The notes beneath the pieces are model-generated. The model ran no database searches, was not told where the DNA came from, and was given only the letters and a program-made list of their open reading frames with translations. From NCBI GenBank assembly GCA_963695675.1, contig CAVOGY010000007.1:682001-746000 (forward strand): a DNA stretch of 64,000 bases, in the 5' to 3' direction. This stretch comes from DASUPK01 sp963695675 (lineage in GTDB: Bacteria > Actinomycetota > Thermoleophilia > Solirubrobacterales > 70-9). This document shows positions 1-7,529 of the stretch, one piece after another. Numbering within the stretch: position 1 is the stretch's first letter; each line of letters opens with the position of its first letter. The translations under genes were made by a program, and so were the position numbers.

Positions 1-104
1 GGCCCGGGCTTGGCCCGCTCGGTCGGCACACGTGACCCGCTCCGCTTTCGCTTTCGCAGGCTGTTTCTTCCGGTGCCCTCAGGCGCGTTGCGCCAGGTGA
101 GGCG

Positions 105-130
105 AGCTGAGCTCAGCTGAGTTCGCTCAG
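105..130. terminator. Palindrome and short hairpin downstream of the first lipoprotein gene
   Basis: A perfect 14-base palindrome (AGCTGAGCTCAGCT, 105-118) overlaps a small stem-loop CTGAG-TTCG-CTCAG (117-130). It lies about 100 bases past the stop of the leftward lipoprotein gene, so it could help end that transcript. There is no T tract. The remaining bases 1-225 show no gene I can support. Confidence 0.25.
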
Positions 131-225
131 TTCAAGACCTCGCGTGGTACCCGGTGCTGGGCCCTCGGCCGATCGCCTCACCCGTAGTTGCCATCCCCTT
201 CGAACCAAAGCCATGTGGCGGCCGC

Positions 226-1257
226 CTAATCCGACGGGCTGCAGAGCCGCTCCCGGATCCAGGTGGCGGTGCCCGACAGGGCGAGCCGTCCGGCAATCAG
301 GTCCTGGGCGAACTCGATCCCCTGATCGCCGAGCCGTCCGTCGGCCGAGTTGGGGGCATCGTCTCGGAAGTGCTCCGAGATCCATCTGGTCGACTGCACG
401 CCTCCGAACATCGACGCACGGGCGAAGCCGACGAAATGCCGCACCTGCCCGGTGCTCCCATCGTCGTACTCGGGCCTGAATCCACGGCCGACGATGCGGT
501 TCGTCCCGCCCCGCGCCAGGTCGAGGAACGCCCGCCCCCCGCGACTGATCCCAGCGGCCTGCTTCCCCAGGTCGAGCAGGACCTCGTTCGCGTTGTCGTC
601 CGCACCGGCTAGCTGTCCCGCGAGCTCGGCGAGCCGCTGGCATGCGGTCCCGGTGAGGTGGCCGCGCACCGGCCGCTCTGACCGCTCGCCGACGGCCGGC
701 AGCTTGCGGCCGACCACCAATTGGGATTCAGGGCCGTTCTGCTCGTGGATCGAGACCGCAACCCGACCCTGATCGCGGAGGACCCAGCCCCCGGGCCACC
801 AAGTCCGCGGCTGGTCTCGACAGGGGACAAACCGGATCTCCGCGTAGGGGGGGCCGGGTCGATCGAATGGAGCGACCACGAGACCCGCCCGTACGCGATC
901 CATCGGGTCGATCGCTACCTCGATCGGCTGCCTGCCCTCCACCACAAATGGCGTCTTCGTCACCAGGATCGGCCCAGAGACTCGCCGCTGCTGGAGTCCA
1001 CTGAATCCCGTCAGGGGTGTCTTCTGGGCGGTTCGGAAATCACGGCCGGTTCCATAGACGCCGAACCGGCCGACCGCAGTTGCAAGCCGTCGCCAGTCAT
1101 TGGAGCCGACAGCGCCGACCATCGCGCTCTCGCACCTCGCAACCACGCTGCCCTGCGCGATCGCTGCCTGGTCGGCTGAATCACTCTCCGATCCGCCACC
1201 GCAGCCGACAAGGCCCAAACACATGACCACGGTGATGCCCAAGCGCGTACGCGCCAC
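226..1257 (-). CDS. Putative lipoprotein of unknown function
   Basis: A 343-residue protein with a GTG start. The N terminus is a lipoprotein signal peptide: basic MARTR, a hydrophobic core, and the lipobox LVGC at about residues 16-19, followed by a Gly/Ser linker (GGGSES). This predicts an extracytoplasmic, membrane-anchored protein. The body is mixed alpha/beta with many Arg residues and several Cys (for example VPCRDQP and a terminal RLCSPSD). No catalytic motif or family was recognised. It is monocistronic and leftward; the next gene, 56 bases upstream, runs the same way. Export and lipidation are inferred from the signal alone. Confidence 0.65.
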   Translation of the reverse strand: MARTRLGITVVMCLGLVGCGGGSESDSADQAAIAQGSVVARCESAMVGAVGSNDWRRLATAVGRFGVYGTGRDFRTAQKTPLTGFSGLQQRRVSGPILVTKTPFVVEGRQPIEVAIDPMDRVRAGLVVAPFDRPGPPYAEIRFVPCRDQPRTWWPGGWVLRDQGRVAVSIHEQNGPESQLVVGRKLPAVGERSERPVRGHLTGTACQRLAELAGQLAGADDNANEVLLDLGKQAAGISRGGRAFLDLARGGTNRIVGRGFRPEYDDGSTGQVRHFVGFARASMFGGVQSTRWISEHFRDDAPNSADGRLGDQGIEFAQDLIAGRLALSGTATWIRERLCSPSD

Positions 1258-1312
1258 AGCTCCACCGCGGTGCGACGCCGACTCAGTCGTGGTCTTCTCC
1301 GATCACGGTGTG

Positions 1313-2440
1313 TCAGCCACCGCTCTCACCTCCCGGTCTCCCTTGCGCGTACGCAGGTGTACCCGATGAACGGGATGATCGCTTCGCCGGCTCGGTCCGC
1401 AGGAGCTGGACGTACGCGATCACCCCGGGGATGATCGGGAGCCAGAACGCGAAGAACCGGTAGCTGAGAACCCCGACGATCGCCAGTCCGGAATCGACCC
1501 CGAACCCGATCAGCGCGCCGATCATGCCGCCGTCGACGGCACCCACCCCTCCCGGGACCGGCAGGGTGTTGGCGATCATCCCGACGAAGTAGGCCATGAC
1601 GACCACGGCCACCGGGGGGGAGCCGCCGAAGGCGTGCAGACAGACGAGCAGGACCGCGATGTCGAATCCCCACCAGCCGACGGCACCGAGTACCTCGATC
1701 TTTCTGGCGCGCACCATGGCGATCGCGCCCCTCACGCCGGTCGCGAGAGCGGCAGGAAGCGTCTGCATCGCTCTGCCCACCTTCGACATGCGGCCCTCGG
1801 CCGCCTTGACCCTTTTGGCGGTGCGCTGGATTCCAGCGGAGAACCGAGCGGCGAGCAGCGCCAGGACGATCACGATCGCCCCGAAGATCGCGGGGACGAT
1901 GGTGAGGGCGAAGGGGGCCTCGCCAGGGAAGATTCCGACGTAGAGCCCGACTCCCCCGACGACCAGCGTGCCCATGAACACCGCGTAGAAGAGGACGAGG
2001 AAGATCGCCTCGCGCGAGACGATCTGGGCACGGGGCATGCCCATGCGGACGAGGGCCCAGACGGTGAGCGCGACTCCGCCCGCCCCGGCCGTGGCGAGCA
2101 GGCGCGTGGCGGCCAGGCCCGCCATGGTGATCCGATAGCTGTTCCGCAGGTTGATGCGGATGGAGCCGGTCCCGAACACGCCCCGGAACGCGAAGACGTA
2201 GGAGCAGAAGGACATCACCTCGAGGCCCGCGGCGAGCACCAGGAGGATCGGATCCCCCTCGTCGAGCCGATGCCAGGTCTTCTCCGCTCCGGCCAAAGCC
2301 GGAAGCAGCACGTACAGCCCGCTGATCGTGAGCAGCATCAGGACCGCGATCAGGAGCAGTGCGCGGCCGGTCGGGATCTTGGGCGCGCTCGCCGACGGGT
2401 CCCCTCCCTGACCCTCGACCGCGCTCTCCCGGGCGCTCAT
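1313..2440 (-). CDS. Lysylphosphatidylglycerol synthase TM-region (YbhN/UPF0104) family membrane protein
   Basis: A polytopic membrane protein of about 375 residues. The ATG at 2440 (MSARES) is chosen because residues further upstream are proline/arginine-rich, fit no membrane topology and run into an intergenic repeat. After a short hydrophilic head there are about eight hydrophobic segments. The C-terminal half carries the family signature: a Gly/Pro-rich NTLPVPGGVGAVDGG stretch followed by a small-residue helix and a FWLPIIPG motif. The fold is shared with the flippase part of MprF and with YbhN. No aminoacyl-transferase domain is attached, so lipid translocation or a glycan-linked role is inferred from the family only. 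Confidence 0.8.
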   Translation of the reverse strand: MSARESAVEGQGGDPSASAPKIPTGRALLLIAVLMLLTISGLYVLLPALAGAEKTWHRLDEGDPILLVLAAGLEVMSFCSYVFAFRGVFGTGSIRINLRNSYRITMAGLAATRLLATAGAGGVALTVWALVRMGMPRAQIVSREAIFLVLFYAVFMGTLVVGGVGLYVGIFPGEAPFALTIVPAIFGAIVIVLALLAARFSAGIQRTAKRVKAAEGRMSKVGRAMQTLPAALATGVRGAIAMVRARKIEVLGAVGWWGFDIAVLLVCLHAFGGSPPVAVVVMAYFVGMIANTLPVPGGVGAVDGGMIGALIGFGVDSGLAIVGVLSYRFFAFWLPIIPGVIAYVQLLRTEPAKRSSRSSGTPAYAQGRPGGESGG

Positions 2441-2588
2441 TGGATTGACCCTACTCGTCGCTGTCGGGTTGACCATCTCCGGTCGCGGGAAGCAGAGTGG
2501 CGTCGAGGCCAGCTGGAACATCTGGCAGGTCTGGACGTATCGGGAGGGCAAATCTGTCCGCGGACGGGGATTCTCCAGCCGCCACGAG

Positions 2589-2669
2589 GCCCTCGAAGCC
2601 GCCGGGCTGCGGGAGCAGTCCAGAACTACCGCTTTGGACGAGAAGCGGCGGTCTCGCGGCAAGCGAGAT
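2589..2669 (+). repeat. Dispersed intergenic hairpin repeat, copy A
   Basis: First of at least five related copies. Order: a conserved head GCCCTCGAAGCCGCCGGGCTG, then stem-loop CCGCTT-TGGACGAG-AAGCGG (2629-2648), then a second stem TCTCGC-ggcaa-GCGAGA (2652-2668). It lies upstream of the flippase-like gene. Confidence 0.7.
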
Positions 2670-2681
2670 TAGGCTCACACC

Positions 2682-2786
2682 ATGAAGGGTCTAATGCAGC
2701 CCGTAGATTTCACGCGCTTCTTTCGCGCTGTCGGCAGAGTCGTGACCGGCCTTGCCCGTCGTGTGACGGGGCGGAGACCTAGCTAA
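2682..2786 (+). CDS. Possible 34-residue small protein between two repeat copies
   Basis: An ATG-initiated frame reading MKGLMQPVDFTRFF and ending RRVTGRRPS before TAA. It sits exactly between repeat copies A and B. It is basic and amphipathic (FTRFFRAVGRVVTGLARRV), like some small membrane-active peptides. There is no convincing ribosome binding site and no homologue I recognise. It could be chance or part of a repeat-associated element. A second open frame continues from copy B and ends at TAA 2992 without a usable start. Confidence 0.2.
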   Translation: MKGLMQPVDFTRFFRAVGRVVTGLARRVTGRRPS

Positions 2787-2787
2787 C

Positions 2788-2870
2788 GCCAAAGCCGCCG
2801 GGCTCTCGGAGCAGCGGCTCGTTATCGCTTTGGACGAGAAGCGGCTATCCGCTTTGCATGGAAAGCAGCA
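2788..2870 (+). repeat. Dispersed intergenic hairpin repeat, copy B
   Basis: Same orientation and layout as copy A: head GCCGCCGGGCTCTCGGAGCA, stem CGCTT-TGGACGAG-AAGCG (2826-2843), then second stem GCTTT-gcatgg-AAAGC (2851-2866). Confidence 0.7.
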
Positions 2871-2972
2871 CTCCGCCGAGAGATACTGCGTAGGCGATGT
2901 CGCAGTCGAACGTGCGCGCGATCTCGCCGAGATCGCGGCCCGGCTCACGTTGGCTGGCCTCCTCGTCGGCGG

Positions 2973-3749
2973 TTACGGCGTGGGTTCGCCGTAAATGAAG
3001 TCGTCCATCACGACGAGGTCCCGCCCTGGATTCTCGTTTGGCCCCAGAGCGCGGTTGCCGCTCCTGATCCTTACCCGCCCGACCTGATCGTCGAGGAAGC
3101 GGACGCCGAGGAACGACAGGGTCTCATTGCCGGGGCTAGCCGGCACGTTGAACTTCCCCAGGGGTCGGTTTCGCTCGTCGAAGTACTTGATCTGGGTCCG
3201 CCGCTTCCGGTCGACGTCGGTGAAGACCGAGCCGAAGCCGCTGGTGGTGGCGGGCGTCGAGCTGCCGGGGACGAAGAAGCGGACATCGACAAACTTGCTA
3301 TGGATAGCGGTGAACAGCTTCGGCTGGCTGAACGTCGTGAACAGGCTCGAGTAGGTCGGGTTGATGTTGTCGAACTCGATCGGCACGGTGCTGGAGCTCA
3401 CTTGGAACCCGCTCCCGTGCGTATCGAACACCACGCCGCGGGCGCGGCCCGCCGTGTTCGCGTTGAAGAAGTCCGGCGGGAAGGCATTCGGCGAGGATTG
3501 GGCTGCCGGGACGCCGTCCCAGTTGATTTCGCGCCGCCCCGAGCCGACTGAGCCGGGGTTGTTCGCGTTGAGGGTGCCGAGACCAGTGCGGTAGGCGTCG
3601 ACCGCCGATTGGATCGCCGCGGCGTTCGGGCCGGCGGCCTGCTGGACGTTGACGGGGTGATGCTTGTTCGCTGATGCCTCGGCGGCCGCTAGCAGCATGG
3701 CCAGGGTCGCGACGCCGGCCAGCGAGAGGATGCGTGTCATACGTGACAT
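2973..3749 (-). CDS. Secreted protein of unknown function
   Basis: A 258-residue secreted protein. The start at 3749 (MSRMTRILSL) is supported by an ideal AAGGAGG five bases upstream; the longer frame to 3800 has no such site. A signal peptide (RMTRILSL, hydrophobic core, cleavage near AEASA) is followed by KHHPVNVQQAA. The mature part looks like a beta-rich domain: alternating hydrophobic strands, FDTHGSGF, FDNINPTYSS, VDVRFFVPGSS, and an end at MDDFIYGEP. Similar jelly-roll modules occur in secreted PEP-CTERM-type proteins, but no sorting motif is present here. Function unknown. A repeat copy lies upstream. Confidence 0.7.
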   Translation of the reverse strand: MSRMTRILSLAGVATLAMLLAAAEASANKHHPVNVQQAAGPNAAAIQSAVDAYRTGLGTLNANNPGSVGSGRREINWDGVPAAQSSPNAFPPDFFNANTAGRARGVVFDTHGSGFQVSSSTVPIEFDNINPTYSSLFTTFSQPKLFTAIHSKFVDVRFFVPGSSTPATTSGFGSVFTDVDRKRRTQIKYFDERNRPLGKFNVPASPGNETLSFLGVRFLDDQVGRVRIRSGNRALGPNENPGRDLVVMDDFIYGEPTP

Positions 3750-3882
3750 GAAGGCCTCCTTCGGGTCAACCTCACTGGACGGCATTTTGTCCTGGGGCAA
3801 TCTTAAACCCGATGAAACTGGCCGTGAGGTTCCGGCAAGGCAAGTCCTTTCCTATTTGGCTTCTCGCCAAAGGCGCGCCGCC

Positions 3883-3912
3883 GCCCTCGAAGCCGCTGGG
3901 CTGTCGGAGTAG
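3883..3912 (+). repeat. Dispersed intergenic hairpin repeat, copy C (5' half only)
   Basis: Only the head is kept (CCCTCGAAGCCGCTGGGCTG followed by TCGGAGTAG). The usual two stems are missing. A different small stem, TTGGC-ttctc-GCCAA, lies just before it. Confidence 0.6.
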
Positions 3913-3977
3913 GCGAAATTGCGACTACCCGGAAGCCTCCAGGAGCGGCAATGATCGCCCCTGGATTGCGGTAGGCC

Positions 3978-3999
3978 GGTCGATCTGAGAGGATCGACC
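3978..3999 (+). promoter_or_regulatory. Perfect 8-bp inverted repeat in the leader of the RTX-type gene
   Basis: GGTCGATC-tgagag-GATCGACC lies about 17 bases before the GGAGG ribosome binding site (4016-4020) of the downstream secreted protein. It could be an operator or an mRNA leader hairpin. No T tract follows, so it is not a typical terminator. Confidence 0.4.
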
Positions 4000-4029
4000 C
4001 GTCCGAGGGAGCTACGGAGGGAGATGGAA

Positions 4030-5034
4030 ATGATTCGCCGGCTCGGACTCGTCGCGTCTCTCGCGATCGCAGGCACTGCGGTTCTTGCATCCGCCGCCAG
4101 CGCCTCCTTCCACCTCAACATGATCCGCGAGATCACCGGCGATACGGCCGGCGGCGACCAGAGCTACATCGAGCTGCAGTCGTACGCGGCGGGCGAGAAC
4201 TTCGTCGCCGGGCACAACATCACCGTCTGGGATGCGGACGCCCAGGTGCTCGGGATGCCCGTGCCCGTTCAGACACACACGCTGACCGGCTCCAACCCGA
4301 CCAACGGCGCGAACCAGAGCACGATCCTGATCGGCGACACCAATGTCGCCGGCCGCGACTTCACGATCCCTGAGCTCTCGAACTACCTCGACAACACGGT
4401 TGGCGGCAACCTGATGGCGGCGGGCGCGATCTGTTACGAGGGGATCCCGGTCGACTGCATCTCCTGGGGCGGGAGCAATTTCACTGGCGCAAGCCGCCTG
4501 CCGGACCAGACGACTCCGAACGGCAGCACCATGCCGACCGGGTTGCTGGCGCTGCAACGGAACATCGGCGCGAACTGCGCGACCGCGCTCGACGCCGCGG
4601 ACGATACGAACAACGCCGGCGCCGACTTCAGCTTGGTCGGCGCCAATCCGAGACCGAACAGCGTGACGCCGACCGAGACCCTGTGCTCTGGAACGGGCGT
4701 CCCAGGTCCGGTCGCCCCCGGTCAAGCCGCGCCTGCCTGCAAGGGCAAGCAGACGACGATCCTCGGCACTGACGGCCCCGATCGGTTCGCCGGCACAGCC
4801 GCCGCCGACGTGATCTCCGCCCTGGGCGGCAACGACACCGTCAGCGCCTTGGCCGGGAACGATGTCGTCTGCGGCGGCCCCGGCAAGGACACCTTGAAGG
4901 GCGGGAAGGGCAAGGACACGCTGCTCGGCCAGGCGGGCAAGGACACGCTCAAGGGCGGTGGGGGCAAGGACCTCTGCAAGGGCGGCAAGGGAAACGACAC
5001 CGCCTCCAAGTGCGAGGTCGAGAAGTCGATCTGA
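4030..5034 (+). CDS. Secreted protein with C-terminal RTX-type calcium-binding repeats
   Basis: A 334-residue secreted protein. The ATG at 4030 is nine bases after GGAGG; the ATG at 4024 is only three bases from it, so 4030 is preferred. A signal peptide (MIRRLGLVASLAIAG, cleavage near ASAASA) leads into a domain beginning FHLNMIREI and containing several Cys (ICYEGIPVDC, ANCATA, TLCSG). A Pro/Gly hinge and ACKGKQTT precede about seven glycine-rich nonapeptides of the hemolysin type (GGNDTVSAL, AGNDVVCGG, GKDTLKGG, GKDTLLGQ), ending in CEVEKSI. The repeats probably form a calcium-binding beta-roll outside the cell. They are unusually lysine-rich. The role of the N-terminal domain is not recognised. 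Confidence 0.8.
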   Translation: MIRRLGLVASLAIAGTAVLASAASASFHLNMIREITGDTAGGDQSYIELQSYAAGENFVAGHNITVWDADAQVLGMPVPVQTHTLTGSNPTNGANQSTILIGDTNVAGRDFTIPELSNYLDNTVGGNLMAAGAICYEGIPVDCISWGGSNFTGASRLPDQTTPNGSTMPTGLLALQRNIGANCATALDAADDTNNAGADFSLVGANPRPNSVTPTETLCSGTGVPGPVAPGQAAPACKGKQTTILGTDGPDRFAGTAAADVISALGGNDTVSALAGNDVVCGGPGKDTLKGGKGKDTLLGQAGKDTLKGGGGKDLCKGGKGNDTASKCEVEKSI

Positions 5035-5041
5035 GCTAGTA

Positions 5042-5122
5042 GCGCCCTCGAAGCCCCCGGGCTGTCGGACTAGTCAGACCGCTGCTTTGGGCGAGAAGCG
5101 GCGCTTTGCATCGAAAGCGCAC
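5042..5122 (+). repeat. Dispersed intergenic hairpin repeat, copy D
   Basis: Starts eight bases after the RTX gene stop. It has the head GCCCTCGAAGCCCCCGGGCTG, a CCGCT...AGCGG stem, and the best second stem of the family, GCGCTTT-GCATCG-AAAGCGC (5101-5120, seven perfect pairs). Confidence 0.7.
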
Positions 5123-5146
5123 GCACTGTGGCGACCCGCACTGGAA

Positions 5147-5440
5147 TCAAGCCGAAACGAATGTGTGCGCCTCGTAGAGCTCCGGCTGCTCCTCGATGCC
5201 AACCTCTCCCAGGATCGGCGTCAGGACCTCGCCGAACTGGTTGCACGCCTCTTCTGATTCCCATACGTCCACAACGCGAAAGCCGTTTGGTCCTTCCCCG
5301 GCGGCGTGGACCAGAAGGCCCGGGACAGGCCAATCGGATGGCGACTCCACGCGACTCTTCCCGTCGGTGAGCTTCCGGACGGTCTCTTCGTACCTCTCCT
5401 TCGTGACGCTTGGCCCTTGATGTACCAGCACGACTGCCAT
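5147..5440 (-). CDS. Small antibiotic-biosynthesis-monooxygenase-like (dimeric alpha/beta barrel) protein
   Basis: A 97-residue protein. The start MAVVLVHQGP at 5440 has GGAGGAG a few bases upstream. Size and layout (a beta strand, a helix around TKERYEETVRKL, strands at GLLVHAAGEG and GFRVVDVWES, a helix around EEACNQFGEV, and a final PELYEAHTF strand) match the ferredoxin-like ABM/EthD-type barrel. Proteins of this kind act as dimers in quinone or heme oxidation or as ligand sensors, and the sequence does not identify a substrate. Repeat copies D and E lie on either side of the gene. Confidence 0.65.
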   Translation of the reverse strand: MAVVLVHQGPSVTKERYEETVRKLTDGKSRVESPSDWPVPGLLVHAAGEGPNGFRVVDVWESEEACNQFGEVLTPILGEVGIEEQPELYEAHTFVSA

Positions 5441-5479
5441 GGTCTCCTCCTTCGAGCGCGAACGGGGCGCAAGCATATG

Positions 5480-5530
5480 CCGCCAGCAGCGCGCCTGTCC
5501 GGAATAACCGCTTTGGACGAAAAGCAGCAC
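5480..5530 (+). repeat. Dispersed intergenic hairpin repeat, copy E (degenerate)
   Basis: A partial copy: GCGCCTGTCCGGAATAACC followed by CGCTTTGGACGAAAAGCAG, corresponding to the end of the head and the first stem. It lies just upstream of the ABM-like gene. Confidence 0.5.
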
Positions 5531-5594
5531 CCTGAATTCGTGCGTCTCCGAAAGATCGGATAGGCGGCCCGATTCGTTTCTCGCTACCACCGCC

Positions 5595-5915
5595 CTAGAT
5601 CTTGAGGCGTTTGAGCGCGCCCCGAATCTGCTCCTGGCTCTCCGTGTCCAAGACCGGCTCGTGCTCGAGCCAGAGGACGAAGGCGTGCAGCCAGAGCAGC
5701 CGCACGTCCATGTCGAGCTCGCTCGCATAGGCCATCAGCACCTCCTCGGGCTGCCTGGGCCAGGCGATGCCGTCCTCGAAGCGCGCGATCGTCGCCTGGT
5801 TTACCTCGATCGCCGCCGCGATCCTCACCTGGACGACACCCCGGTCCTCGCGCGCCTGGCGGCAGGCGCGCCCCAGCCAGGGCAGCAGGGGACGCGGAAC
5901 CTCCACGGCCTTCAT
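5595..5915 (-). CDS. XRE-family helix-turn-helix regulator
   Basis: About 106 residues from the ATG at 5915; in-frame ATGs at 5945 and 5960 would add 10-15 residues and cannot be excluded. The core is a Cro/C1-type HTH: RACRQAREDRGVVQVRIAAA, then VNQATIARFEDG as the recognition helix region, then a helix ending YASELDM. The C-terminal part (LLWLHAFVLWLEHEP) is hydrophobic and may serve dimerisation. The gene faces an AT-rich, palindrome-containing region upstream, which suggests autoregulation. No partner gene was identified. Confidence 0.7.
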   Translation of the reverse strand: MKAVEVPRPLLPWLGRACRQAREDRGVVQVRIAAAIEVNQATIARFEDGIAWPRQPEEVLMAYASELDMDVRLLWLHAFVLWLEHEPVLDTESQEQIRGALKRLKI

Positions 5916-5960
5916 GCCCGCAGTCCTATCCGACCGGCGCGACATCGGCTCCCTGGCCAT

Positions 5961-6060
5961 ATGCGTTTCATATCCTCGTCCCAGTCATATGCATACTCTT
6001 GTCTCTTTATAATCAATATGATACAACATCAAATAGTTGAACACAGACCTACTAACGCAT
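5961..6060. promoter_or_regulatory. AT-rich island with CATATG motifs upstream of the XRE gene
   Basis: About 100 bases far richer in A/T than anything else in the window. It contains two CATATGC elements (near 5958 and 5986), an extra CATAT, and a consensus-like TATAAT at 6008-6013. This suggests a promoter/operator controlled by the adjacent regulator. A leader of about 150 bases with no gene separates it from the rightward membrane protein gene. Confidence 0.45.
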
Positions 6061-6216
6061 CAGTCTCGGGAAGTACATGGCAGCAGTCGGAACCTTACTT
6101 CGTGGCCTCGGCAAGGCCGTTAAGAGCTGTGAGCGACCGCAGGCCGATGACGCCTGGCCCGCCGTCGGCGAAGGTGACCGCGCTGCAAGTCACCAACTCG
6201 ACTCAGGAGGACTCAA

Positions 6217-6768
6217 ATGTTGAAGAGCACTCGTTTCACCGCAACCTCGGCCATGGTCGCCGGCATCGCCCTCGCAGTCGCGGGCGTGATCATCGTGACA
6301 GACACGCAGTCGTCGCAGAGCACCGTTGTCGGAATCGAGCACGTCAGCCTCGCCGGACTGAGCCTCGCCTGCCTTGCCATGATCGCTCCGTTCCGCTACC
6401 TCGCCAGGTTGGCGGGTGCGAGCAAGGCTGCCGTCGTCGCACCGGTCGGGCTGGTCGCGCTGGCGCTGGTCAGTCTGATCTCGAACATCCGCGGAGAGGA
6501 TCTCTCGATCTTCCCCGCCGTAGCTGGCCCGGCGAACCTGATGATCTTTGGCGGCTTCGTCGCCGTCGGGATCGGCCTGCGCCGCCGCGCCGGTCTCCCG
6601 CTGGCGCTCGCGATCGGGCTGCCGTTCAGTTGGATCCTGACCATCCCCGCGGCGGCAATCGGGGGCTGTGTCTTCGCCGGTGCGTTCTGGATGACGGTCG
6701 CCTATCTGATCGCCAACCAGGGCCTCGGCCGGACCGATTCCGATCTGCCCGAGCCGGCGCGAGCCTAG
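6217..6768 (+). CDS. Hypothetical membrane protein with five to six transmembrane segments
   Basis: 183 residues, ATG at 6217 with GGAGG six bases upstream. Hydrophobic segments lie near residues 10-28, 43-62, 70-88, 100-120 and 125-165, the last probably two helices. Loops are short and the tail is acidic/polar (RTDSDLPEPARA). No enzymatic or transporter motif is visible, so function is unknown. It precedes another small membrane protein by 43 bases in the same direction, so the two may be cotranscribed. Confidence 0.65.
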   Translation: MLKSTRFTATSAMVAGIALAVAGVIIVTDTQSSQSTVVGIEHVSLAGLSLACLAMIAPFRYLARLAGASKAAVVAPVGLVALALVSLISNIRGEDLSIFPAVAGPANLMIFGGFVAVGIGLRRRAGLPLALAIGLPFSWILTIPAAAIGGCVFAGAFWMTVAYLIANQGLGRTDSDLPEPARA

Positions 6769-6811
6769 CCGGGAGGCATCCCGACGGCGATCACCGCCGT
6801 ACTATCGAAAA

Positions 6812-7366
6812 GTGGCCGCCAGCCCCGCCCTCCGATCCCTCACAGTGGCCGGGCTGGCGGCCGCAATCGTTGGCGTAGGCCTCTACGTCTTCGGGACTCA
6901 ACACACGCCGGACTACTCGACCTCGCTGTTCGGGCAGACGGGCCCGGACACCTTCGATCTCAAGTCGTGGCTCGCCACCGGCGTGCTTGCCTTCGCTGCC
7001 GTGCAACTCGGGCTAGCGCTCTGGATGTACGGGCGGCTGCCGTTCATCGGGATCGCGCCGCCGCAGGTCGGGCCGGTACACCGTGCGGTCGGGGCCCTCG
7101 CGATCCTGCTCACGATCCCAATCGCCTACCACTGCGCCCTCGCCTACGGGGTCCAGACCGACATCGACACCCGCGTCGCGGTCCATTCGATCGCCGGCTG
7201 CTTCATCTACGGCGCCTTCGTCGCCAAGATCATCCTGGTGCAGTCGCCGCGCTGGCGCTTGCCGGGCTGGGTGCTGCCGCTGGTGGGCGGCACACTGGTC
7301 GTCACGGTCGCGGTCCTCTGGTACACGAGCGCGCTCTGGTACTTCAACGACTTCAAGCTGCCCTGA
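6812..7366 (+). CDS. Cytochrome b561-like small membrane protein (DUF6529-type)
   Basis: 184 residues with a GTG start. There is one N-terminal helix, a periplasmic loop (GTQHTPDYSTSLFG), and four further helices. Histidines sit within or beside helices at GPVHRAVG, AYHCALAYG and VAVHSIAGC, the pattern expected of heme-ligating b561-type bundles. The C-terminal helix ends YTSALWYFNDF. I recall actinobacterial proteins of this shape being filed as DUF6529; heme binding is inferred, not shown. It follows a membrane protein gene in the same orientation. Confidence 0.6.
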   Translation: MAASPALRSLTVAGLAAAIVGVGLYVFGTQHTPDYSTSLFGQTGPDTFDLKSWLATGVLAFAAVQLGLALWMYGRLPFIGIAPPQVGPVHRAVGALAILLTIPIAYHCALAYGVQTDIDTRVAVHSIAGCFIYGAFVAKIILVQSPRWRLPGWVLPLVGGTLVVTVAVLWYTSALWYFNDFKLP

Positions 7367-7455
7367 CCGGGCCGACCGGCTCGGAGCAGCCACGCCGCGG
7401 ATACTTAGGCACATCCTCCTTGCGCTCGTTGCGCGCTGCGCAGCCGGGGCGAGGT

Positions 7456-7469
7456 ATGACCTTGGTCAT
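7456..7469. promoter_or_regulatory. Palindrome ATGACC-TT-GGTCAT
   Basis: A perfect 6-bp inverted repeat with a two-base centre, in the 163-base gap between two convergent genes. The form resembles a dimeric regulator site, but it is not near a gene start. No terminator hairpin with a T tract is visible in this gap. Confidence 0.25.
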
Positions 7470-7529
7470 TGCGTGACGGGTTCTACGAAGATGGGATGAA
7501 TCGACAGTGAAAGACGGCGTGCCGCATTC

